Assembly (NCBI GenBank): GCA_946803715.1
Contig: CAMPET010000014.1
Span: 240,146-264,607 of the forward strand
Direction: 5' to 3'
From: Beroe ovata
Taxonomy: Eukaryota > Ctenophora > Nuda > Beroida > Beroidae
Length of the DNA: 24,462 bases
The notes below the pieces were generated by a model. It was not told the origin of the DNA. It saw only the letters and a list, made by a program, of their open reading frames with translations, and searched no databases. Shown here piece after piece: positions 9,885 to 18,082 of the stretch (its first letter is position 1; each line of letters opens with the position of its first letter). The position numbers and the translations under genes are program-made.

Positions 9885-12800
9885 CTACCTTTTTTCATCT
9901 TCGTTGAAATACTTCGAACTAAAATCCGAATGTCCAACAGTGGATTTCAATCGTTTGTTTTCACGGTTATATACTTCATCTGAATACTTGCTAGAAAACT
10001 GGAACTGAGTTATTGATGAAGTGTTGGAATCGTAAACTTGGAGATTCGCTTTCAATAGAGATGGAGACACATTCAGATTAGAGGGCTGGTTACTGTTGTT
10101 CTGCGATAGGATCTCTTTGATTTTAGAGAAAGTGTCATTTGGTAGCAAGCCGTCACGGGGTGGCGTGTGATTTGTGCCGTTTACAACATTGCTCTTATCG
10201 ATATTCGGAGAGGGAGCAGCGTTCCCCTCACTTACACCGTCGTGAACCGAGTTGCTGAATTCCAACTTTCTCATTTTGCTAGGCTGCAGCGATTCGTCCG
10301 ATACAGTTTCAGAGAGGCTGGGGCGGGTAAATTCCTCGATTAGCGAATTCTGACTCGACTCTGCCGTTACTTTATCAGGATCGCCGGGGGAAATCGGCTC
10401 AAAAACGGGGTGTGCCGATGGCGACGCGCCGTCATGCCCGTCCTTATCGCTAGTTAAACTGGGCGGCTTACTCGATCGCGATTGGAGTCGTTTCCGATAA
10501 TCAGCAAGAGTCACTTTCTTTTTCTTTTCATTCATGGGAGTAGACACCGTCACATCGCTGCTCTCTGCTATATCGGACGATATTGACACAGATGTGTTAT
10601 TGAGAGGGGTGGATTCTTGTATCGGTATAATGGGTGTAGCAGTGTCCATCGCTTCCTGGGGAACAGCCGGGGTTTCAACCAGCACTTCATCCGATATATT
10701 GAGTGTTCTTGTAGCGGCTTCTAGAACTTCCTCTTCGCTTGGCGCGCTCTGAAAATAAAAATCAATAAAATAACGATAACGAGGACTCTGTCAATAGTTC
10801 TCGGTTAGTGTTGAAAACGTTGCGATTATGGAATACGGTGGATATATTCAAACACAAGGTCGTTGTTAACAATACAAATAAACCGGACCACCGAATGGTT
10901 GGTAATCAGAGCACAATTTACCGGCACACAGCTCCATATATGGCAATGAAAAACTACGGAAGCTGCATTGTCAGTATATCAAAATACGGTCCGCGCGCGC
11001 TCACCAGTACTTTTGTACTACGCGTCAGACGGTTGCGCGAGATGAAGGAATATCGCGATGTGTGTTAACAAAGGAGGCTGAAACAACATTGCAATTTCCG
11101 AGTCATGGCTACGTTGTTATCTCGAATAGTGATAACAAGAGTGTTCAAATCGTAAATAACGAGATTATGGTGCTTAAAAATAAGAAATCAACATCTGTAG
11201 AGGTAGCGAAATGTGATCGCGGGGAAATAGTTGACACCAAATCGAATACCTGTGAAATGGGTGACAGGAGCTGTTCAGAAACAGCAGTATCTTTAGTCGG
11301 TGACATGGGAGTGTGTTTTGGTGATTGTATCGGAGATTTACACACACCGCCCTCCTTCATAAAGTTCTCCAACCACCGCTTTTTCGTGGTTTTGTATTCC
11401 GGTACCGGCGAATTGGGCTTAGCGTTGAGAAATGAACCCAAAATAGGCACGATAAACCCATCTTTCCGCACTGAAAAGGCACAATAGATTGATCATATGC
11501 ATCTTTATTAGTGTGAACTAGGTCTAATTCTTATTTCGCGGCAAAAGGAAAGTGAGATAACACGATAACATGTCTAGCTATACAGGATTACATCTTTACC
11601 ACAGGATTACATCTTTACCACAGAATTAAGTTTCACAATAGGGTTGTTCAGTGGAAATTATAAGTAGTTATACCATATATGGAAAAATGGCCTGAGAATC
11701 GTTAACAACCTCCAGCTCCGAGGTGACATTTGTCAAGAATTGACAAGCGGACTCACATATAGGTGTCAATCACGTACACACTGATACAACTATCTATACT
11801 TGTGTTGGTTTAGTTTCATTTAGGACCTAACACATGTATGTAGTGCGTAGCTGGACAAACCTAAGGAGCAACGCAAAGGAATCCCCTATACTTTAGACGG
11901 TGATCTTAGTATGATTGTTTGACGGTCAGTCTATGACAGTTTGACTTACTCTTGACAGGCGTGATGAGGGAGGTATTGCTCCGCAACTGCAAGTTAATCC
12001 TCCTATTCTGTGAGAAGGGCGTGGTCGCCATCGGTCGGAGATGAATGTCCGTGGCATAACCGTTACACTTCACATGATGTTTCGTCATTACAGGTTCCTG
12101 CGAGGGGAGTGAGTGAGTGAGGGGCAGAGAATGAGGGAGTGTGTGACGTGAGGGGCAGAGAATGAGGGAGTGTGTGACGTGAGGGGGTGAGTGACTGAGT
12201 GAGTGAGGAGAGGTGTGAGCAACTGAAGCAGAGTGAGTGTGTGAGTGAGTAAGGGGAGAGTGACAGTGAATTATTACCGTGAATCACTGGGAGTGAGTAA
12301 TATGTCAGCATATCAAATGTATCAATTATAGGTACAGTGTGAAGTACACTATCAAGAGTTCGCTCAACGTAAATTGTGACGTTGCATGCATAATGTGTAT
12401 ACAATATGTATAGTGTATGTTTAGTGTATATGTATAGTGTAAGTGCGTGTTAGTGCGTGTTATGTATAGTGTATAATATATACAACATACCTGTAATTTG
12501 TACGCTGGGGCTTTCACCACTGGAATATGAACTGGTGGACTGTGGGCAGGACTCAAAGCCGGGTTACTAGCACCAGACTCAANAGTGAGTGAGTGAGTGA
12601 GTGAGGAGGGGTGTGAGCAACTGAAGCAGAGTGAGTGTGTGAGTGAGTAAGGCTAGGGGAGAGTGGCAGTGAATTATTACCGTGAAACACTGGGAGTGAG
12701 GAACACCATGTAATATGTCAGCATATCAAATATACGCAGCTAAATCTGCTCACACAGTATATTATAGGTACAGTGTGAAGTACACTATCAAGAGTTCGCA

Positions 12801-15674
12801 CAACGTAAACTGTGACGTTGCATGCACAGTATGTATACAATATGTATAGTGTATGTTTAGTGTATAAGTATAGTGTAAGTGCGTGTATAGTGTATAATAT
12901 ATACAACATACCTGTAAGTTATACGCTGGGGCTTTCACTACTGGAATATGGACTGGTGGACTGTGGACAGGACTCAAAGCCGGGTTACTAGCACCAGACT
13001 CAAAAGTGAAGTGATCCGGCGATTTGGCAGTCGTTCCGCTAGCTCCTGAATTCTTCCGTGCTTTCCGACCACTGCCCTTCCGTTTCCTGGAAATTCGAGT
13101 TTTTATTATCCGCACGAGAGGTGAACCCTCAAAAATGCGTCAGAAATATTGAAAAATGATCTAATATGGGGATACTGCGAAGGAGGTTCTTAGCTGAAGA
13201 AAAGAAGGGGGAGATTGGAAACCTCTTATTTCCACGCGAGGGAGTATAGTTGTTATCCTCAGTATCGTTTCCCAGTCCATCACTGTTGTTGTTGTTGTTG
13301 TTGTTGTTGTTGCTAACAGCAGGACTCTTCTCACTCAACACTCTCTTCCTCTCCTGATCTCGCTCTATCTTTTCAATCACCTGGGTGGGGACATATTTTG
13401 TACTCTGTGTGTGCAAAGAAAGCACTCATAGCACTCAGCATTTGTAACGGAATCAGCGTGATTGACAAGGAGAATCAAAGCTTGAGTCATAAGGCATAAG
13501 GGTACGACTGCTAAATCGTCGACACTTTTGGTATATAAAATTGACGTTGATACTCGGCTAAATTATGCAATATGGTTATATATGTGCCATACCCAAACTA
13601 GCATGTAATTAACTAAGTAAACATGATCAGGCCGCTACCTGGATGTAACTCTGCATCTTTACCTCTTCACGACTCTGAAACACATAGTTTGAAAATAAGA
13701 GGATTTTCTTCATTAACAACAAAAACAGACATAAGTTGTCTCTCCAGCGCGCGAAATTACCATTTTCATCTTGTTGTTCTTGTGATGATCGTCACTCCCG
13801 GACAAGACACTCTCTGCGCTGTTATGCCGAGAAAACGAGGAAGATGGTTTCTTTACTCGTGATGTCATTGACTCGTTGTGTTTATTCACCAGACACGTTG
13901 TGGATGAACAGGGACACGCTTGTGTGAACTGGCTGCACGGATAATACGATAAAATAATCATATGACGAGCTATTGATCTGAACAGGTAATGACGTGAATT
14001 GAATATGAATTCTACAGCACTGAGCACTCACTATTGCTCGATGGGGAAGTTGAAGGGTATAGTTATCTCAGTGTTTGCACCAATCATTTCCTTCGCATAG
14101 ATCCCAATGTGCAATTTCCCATCTTGTAAGTAGGACTTTGCGACAGAGTTGGCTTGACACGACCTTCTACAGAACCGGGCAATGTTCCCATACTCCCTGT
14201 AGGGAGGATGTGTCAAAGCTGTTTAGTAAGAAAGTATACAAATAGGTGACAAATCAGTGCAAGTACTCATCAGTCACTTGACGCGTGATTCCATCCGTAA
14301 AAAACTATAAATTAAGTGGAAGTGCATTTCGTGTCATATTCCACAGAAAAATGTGTAGTGAAGTTTGATGTACTCATTAAGAATCACATGATGAACACTA
14401 TAGAAAATAGTCTATTGACAAGAACAATATTTGAAGTTCTTTCATCAATGCAATGATTAAAGTCACGCTACTTAATGGTGGTTCACCTTGTATCAACACA
14501 AATATCTAGCTGAGGGTAGTGGAGCACGTAGTTCATTGGCTGCTTGAAAAGAGTCGACTTCCCTCCGATTTCTTCATACAATTCCGATAATTGTTTGAAA
14601 TGACCCTGAGAAAAAAGGATGATGATTTTTGAACGATGTGATCAGCATGTATTGTGATGATAGAATGAGTCACAAACCATGAAGTCAGAAATAAAAGCTC
14701 CAGGTTTGAGGGTCTGCCTCGTCACCACTATTCTGGAGGGTCCTTGGTTCACAACGTGAAGCATTGCGGGGTATTGAATGATGGCATGGGAAAAACCGGT
14801 AGCTTGGGGTTGTATCCTTGCTACGCCCGGCGGGCTCAATCCGCAAGAAGGAAGACCCTCAGTTCGGGGCTCTAGTCGATGTTTGATGGAGGGAGAGTAC
14901 ATGTTCTCACGGACCTCTTTGTATGTCCTCATACTAATGGATCTGGAATATTGATTGTTTGATATTTCATAAATAGTAAATACCCCATTTGCTACACATC
15001 AATTACTTGAAATAGCTTACCTATCTTCACTCTCATTGGCAGATTCTTCTGACTTGACTGATGCTGAAGATGTTTTTCTAGAGCGCTGAGGCTTAGTGGA
15101 AGATTTTGGGGTTGCTCCTCCAGCTTGTGACTTCCTTGAGTTTGGAGCCATCACACTACCCTCTTCATCAGAGCTAGTCATTTCTTCCCTGAGGAGAAGC
15201 TGCAACTGCACAGCAGCTTCTTTGTCCATAACCCTTGGGTTACATTGTTCACATTCATACACCTTGGGAATCCTATTTGGGTGAACCCCCATACACTTCA
15301 TATGCTGCCACACACTGCATTTGTCACAGCAGATGAAATCACCAATGCCCGGGTTGAAATCACTGCGACAAAATCATAGTTAGACAATAGACATGATGTA
15401 TAGCAATCAAATGATTTTAAGGGGTACTCATAAACTTCACTCACCATATGCAGCGAGTTATATCCTTTTGGGCATTTCTTTTCATCTGAAACACAAGTTA
15501 GGCAATATTTAGTCAGATAGTAATGAATTATTTTGAATTGAATTGTGTTGAATTCAAAGAAATAGTGTCTCAATACCTCAAGTTTCATGATTTAATGAAT
15601 AATATATTATACATGTACTCACTCCATTAAAAGCTATATTTCTCATTCGTTTAACATAACCATGACCAGCATAA
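9885..15674 (-). CDS. KMT2E: KMT2E (MLL5)/SETD5/upSET-family PHD-SET protein; N-terminal exon not found
   Basis: Exons in transcript order (minus strand): 15674-15623, 15485-15445, 15362-15021, 14942-14678, 14605-14487, 14196-14032, 13932-13761, 13404-13223, 13086-12912, 12097-11950, 11470-11250, 10748-9885. Every junction keeps phase, giving 914 residues. A PHD finger (residues about 28-73) has all eight ligands. A SET domain (about 185-325) carries RRSC at 283-286 in place of NHxC, and post-SET cysteines are C334, C336 and C341. An [12 protein letters not shown]-like basic stretch follows, then KKRWLENF (like vertebrate KKRWLKQA) and [13 protein letters not shown] (like KKKVSLLEYRKR), both family hallmarks. 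Known relatives read H3K4me3 and act with histone deacetylases, and their SET domains appear to lack normal methyltransferase activity. SETD5 lacks the PHD finger, so this resembles KMT2E or the pre-duplication gene. The last codons read AG|GTAGAA, so R-stop could instead be a donor to a further exon. Confidence 0.92.
10987..11040. other. CG-rich patch with short hairpin in a KMT2E-like intron
   Basis: The intron 10749-11249 contains CCGCGCGCGC and ACGCG steps plus AGTAC-TTTT-GTACT (about 11005-11018), a perfect 5-base-pair hairpin with a T4 loop. The long plus-strand frame across it (11062-11487) is antisense to the exon at 11470-11250 and not a gene. Confidence 0.35.
11582..11619. repeat. 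Perfect 19-base tandem duplication
   Basis: Two identical adjacent 19-base units (11582-11600 and 11601-11619) beginning ACAGGATTAC, in the intron between exons 12097-11950 and 11470-11250. Perfect identity suggests a recent event. Confidence 0.9.
12492..12582 (-). pseudogene. Truncated duplicate of a KMT2E-like exon (3' part only)
   Basis: Matches the 3' 91 bases of exon 13086-12912, including a functional-looking donor, but begins abruptly at the ambiguous base 12583 beside (GAGT)n with no acceptor. The reading frame is intact. Joining from exon 13086-12912 straight to 12097-11950 keeps phase without it. Confidence 0.6.
12584..12600. repeat. (GAGT)n microsatellite
   Basis: GAGT tetranucleotide tract next to the ambiguous base. 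Similar tracts occur at 12106-12260. Confidence 0.85.
13285..13311 (-). repeat. KMT2E: Coding trinucleotide repeat, nine Asn codons
   Basis: (GTT)9 on the plus strand equals nine uninterrupted AAC codons in exon 13404-13223 of the KMT2E-like gene, flanked by Ser codons. It lies in a disordered stretch after the post-SET motif. Pure codon identity suggests recent slippage, so length polymorphism is likely. Confidence 0.95.
14032..14942 (-). other. KMT2E: SET-domain-coding exons
   Basis: Three exons (14942-14678, 14605-14487, 14196-14032) encode the SET core. Landmarks: [14 protein letters not shown] then RRSC with Q-A-N after it, [11 protein letters not shown], and [10 protein letters not shown]. 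In active SET enzymes the equivalents are NHxCxPN and the ELTYDY-type tyrosine motif; neither is present in that form. KMT2E and SETD5 share the RRSC substitution. The donor after 14678 is GTTTGTG, weaker than the others, but phase 0 joins cleanly to the next exon. Confidence 0.85.
15300..15485 (-). other. KMT2E: PHD-finger-coding exons (5' part)
   Basis: The PHD codons are split by an intron at 15363-15444 that interrupts the second cysteine codon (TG|T). Ligands in order, numbered from the first complete visible codon: C29, C31, C43, C46, H51, C54, C68, C71; C68 and C71 lie further into the same exon, near 15250. The [10 protein letters not shown] core is nearly invariant in KMT2E. The cage tryptophan is W49. 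Human M132 aligns with F40, and the D128 position aligns with a glycine, so the methyl-lysine pocket may differ. Confidence 0.85.
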
Positions 15675-16382
15675 CTAGAAATTAAACTTTGATGTTGATA
15701 CAGTAAGCAAGGTTAGAACTCAATTTTATACTGTTGAAGATTTTTGTATGACTGGTGAATTAACAATGAATTGTGAATAATGATATAATAAGTCATTAAA
15801 CATCAAAATGAGAGGATTGCAATTATCAAAAATTGGAGATATTGGAGGAGCTCTTAACTTTTCTTTCAGACACATTTATGTAATGAGTGTTTGGGGTCAA
15901 CTACCACCATGCTTTATTAGTTGAACCCAATCAACTGATTGTCTGGTTCCAGCAGTTATACCACACATCAAGGGTTAGATTGCATCTAATGAAAAATCAG
16001 AGCATATTTTGGGTGTTTCAGTGAAAGAATCAGAAAGAACTGTGAACTAAGCAAAGAAAACTCCATGCTCAAAATAACAATAATGCTGTGCTGCTGGGTT
16101 AATAAAGTTTATGAAAGGCAAAAACACAATTGAATCGAATTGAATTATATTTTTACAGCACAATATCAATGAACATAAAATGTTCTATAAAAGGTGCTTC
16201 TATGTTGTGCTGAGGGAGAGCACTTAGTCAATCTTCTAGACTGTTAACAAGGCCACTCACTGAAGGAATATCTATATACAAATAATTGATCAATCATCAA
16301 CATTATAGTACAAGCATTTGGAGTATGCCAGGCAATCTGTTGCTCTCTATGACCGTGCATGTGACAAGTCAAATGGTTTTTC

Positions 16383-16443
16383 TAGCCAATCATTATCATC
16401 GCAGCAGGTAGGGGAATGTACAATGCTGCTGCTTGGCTGATGT
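16383..16443. repeat. Imperfect hairpin
   Basis: AGCCAATCA...GCAGCAG is followed by CTGCTGCTTGGCTGAT, which can fold into an imperfect stem. Function unknown. Confidence 0.3.
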
Positions 16444-16799
16444 GAAACAACTTGACACCCAGAAATATAGAGAAAAGGGATCAAAAATCAGAGAAATTTG
16501 TCTTCTTTCCTACTTTATGTGATCATCATGAATTTATAATCTTAATGGGGCAGCTAGTGTAGTGGGATATACTCTGGCTTAACATGCAAATCCTTCTGAG
16601 AGCCCAGCTTTTTCTCAGTGTGTATTTTGCTGCACTGGAAGTATACAATATACCGAATATCAGTATCACACCACTTGTTTTGACAAGTTTCCACAATGTG
16701 TGTACACTGTAGATCTATTTATTTACATACATGCTCTTATTTCATCATTCATGAATGTGCCCCAGTTCATTCAGTGAACAAATTCACATAAGAAAACAG

Positions 16800-16885
16800 G
16801 TTTTCCACGCCAGGAATCGAACCCAGCTCATATGATTACTAAGCCAGGCACAATACCATACTATAGCGTCAGTTGGGCCTAGCAT
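16800..16885 (-). mobile_element. tRNA-derived SINE-like element (degenerate)
   Basis: On the minus strand there is a perfect RNA polymerase III B-box, GGTTCGATTCC (16823-16813), inside a T-arm-like CTGGG/CCTGG stem. About 40 bases upstream is a degenerate A-box-like TAGTATGGTAT. This spacing fits a tRNA. No matching 5' acceptor strand for the sequence after the T-arm is visible, so a working tRNA is unlikely and a SINE head or tRNA pseudogene is preferred. Full element limits cannot be set. Confidence 0.45.
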
Positions 16886-16969
16886 AACGAGGCAAATTTA
16901 TTGCACCTGTTGATTATGATGATCGAGTATAGACCTGGCCCACTGGCCCAGGGCCCTGTCATGAAGAAT

Positions 16970-17180
16970 TTCGTCGCGCGCGCAATTGCAACTTATTCTC
17001 AGACAATCTCATGCTTCGCCGCGCGGCCCTCGCACATGGACAATCGACGCATCATGTCATGTCGCTGACATGTCAGGCCAGGATCAGCAACGCGTTAAAC
17101 AAGCGCGGCGCGGTTTAACAGGCGCAGCTGACACAAGATCGAAAATAATTTGCGGCGCGCGCGCAATTAAATTCTCGACA
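16970..17180. other. CG-rich zone with CGCGCGCAATT repeats
   Basis: GTCGCGCGCGCAATTGCAA near 16972 and GCGGCGCGCGCGCAATTAAA near 17152 are related. This could be a promoter CpG zone for the divergent genes, or a dispersed repeat, since similar sequence occurs near 9.1 kb. Confidence 0.35.
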
Positions 17181-17233
17181 GAGGCTTTCGAAAACAGCCA
17201 ACAATAAATTTGATTTGTATTTTCAAAATGATA

Positions 17234-17536
17234 GACGCGCGCATGACAGACATCGAATGCTCTGACCAAAGCTTAAAGCACTGCATTATATATATGTCTC
17301 CGTTCACGCAGCTTCCTTCAAGTTACAATGATATAAACAGTGGATTGCCTGGCGATGCTAGGCCCAGCTGACGCGAGNTCAATCCGCCAGCAAGGGTAGG
17401 GTGAAATCCTACAACGCGCATGATACATGACACACAAACATTGAATGCTCTGACCAAAGCTTTAGGCACTGCATTGCATTACATATATGTCTCCGTTCAC
17501 ACAGTTTCACTCAAATTACAACGATATAAACTGTGG
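17234..17536. repeat. Imperfect tandem duplication, two copies of about 110-125 bases
   Basis: Copy A (17234-17344) and copy B (17412-17536) share TCTGACCAAAGCTT, ATATGTCTCCGTTCAC and GATATAAAC. Between them lies the GGCGATGCTA...TGACGCGAG dispersed element and the ambiguous base 17378. Confidence 0.75.
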
Positions 17537-18082
17537 ACAGATTAAATCTGGTAGTATTCAAATTCTTGTGCGTACATAAATTCTAGGACCCTTCTGGCTT
17601 CTGTTAAAAAAGTATATCTGACAAGTGCTGAAAGGCACTAACACAAATATAAAGCTATTTCATATATCAGACATAAATGCCCTTTTGTCTTTCATATTTG
17701 TCATTGTATGATTATTGATTACTTTTAACAGTGATCACTGACGTGGACAGAATTTTTCATTCCTAACACTGGATGATACCTTCAATCTTATTTGTATGAT
17801 ACTGCTCTCAGTTTATGGCCCAAAGTTTTGATTGTATTATTGTTTTTTTTCCAATTTTGTGTACTGTTACTGATGAAATCACATTAAAATCACATCATGA
17901 TTCTTACTGATCTCCGTATTTAGGTTGGATGTTATGTATGACTTTTAAAGAGTTACTGCTTTAAGGAGTTGGTGAGTCTTAAAGATATTTCATCAAAATC
18001 AATTGAATCCTGCCTGAAACTGACTGGAATGATAGCTTCATCTTTAAAAGCAAGTGACATTTTTTCATTCAGGTGAAGCACT

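Larger units (their letters stand above)
12186..13002. repeat. About 400-base imperfect tandem duplication covering part of a KMT2E-like exon and its intron
   Basis: Copy 1 is about 12186-12582 and copy 2 about 12584-13002, with an ambiguous base (12583) exactly at the join. Each holds, on the minus strand, a partial exon, the CAG|GTATGTTG donor, a variable AGTGTATA-rich stretch and a (GAGT)n tract. In the 91-base exon part the copies differ at 5 sites, changing only Val to Ala and Asn to Lys. Copy 1 lacks the upstream part of the exon and has no visible acceptor, so it should not be spliced in. It is either a real duplication or two alleles placed in tandem. Confidence 0.85.
15675..18082. 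other. Divergent intergenic / probable promoter region
   Basis: This lies between the 5' end of the visible KMT2E-like exons (-) and the ATG of the CstF-50-N-like gene (+), so it probably holds both promoters plus the missing KMT2E-like first exon(s). It contains a tRNA-derived SINE-like copy, a CG-rich zone at 16970-17180 and a tandem duplication at 17234-17536. A weak candidate first coding exon for the minus gene is 15875-15859 (Met-Cys-Leu-Lys-Glu, phase 2), but its donor GTTAAG is poor. I found no other exon. Confidence 0.55.

Noticed and set aside
11062-11487. 141-codon plus-strand open frame
   Set aside because: It is antisense to the KMT2E-like exon at 11470-11250, which fits splice phase on both sides and carries the family KKRWLENF motif; the plus frame has no recognisable features.
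12063-12404. 113-codon minus-strand open frame rich in Ser, Leu and His
   Set aside because: It arises from (GAGT)n intron sequence; only its last part coincides with the real exon 12097-11950, in a different frame.
15859-15875. Candidate first coding exon of the KMT2E-like gene
   Set aside because: The phase fits, but it encodes only five codons and the donor GTTAAG is poor; not strong enough to annotate.
16800-16885. A functional tRNA gene
   Set aside because: The B-box is perfect, but no acceptor-stem partner is visible and the A-box is degenerate, so a SINE-like copy is preferred.
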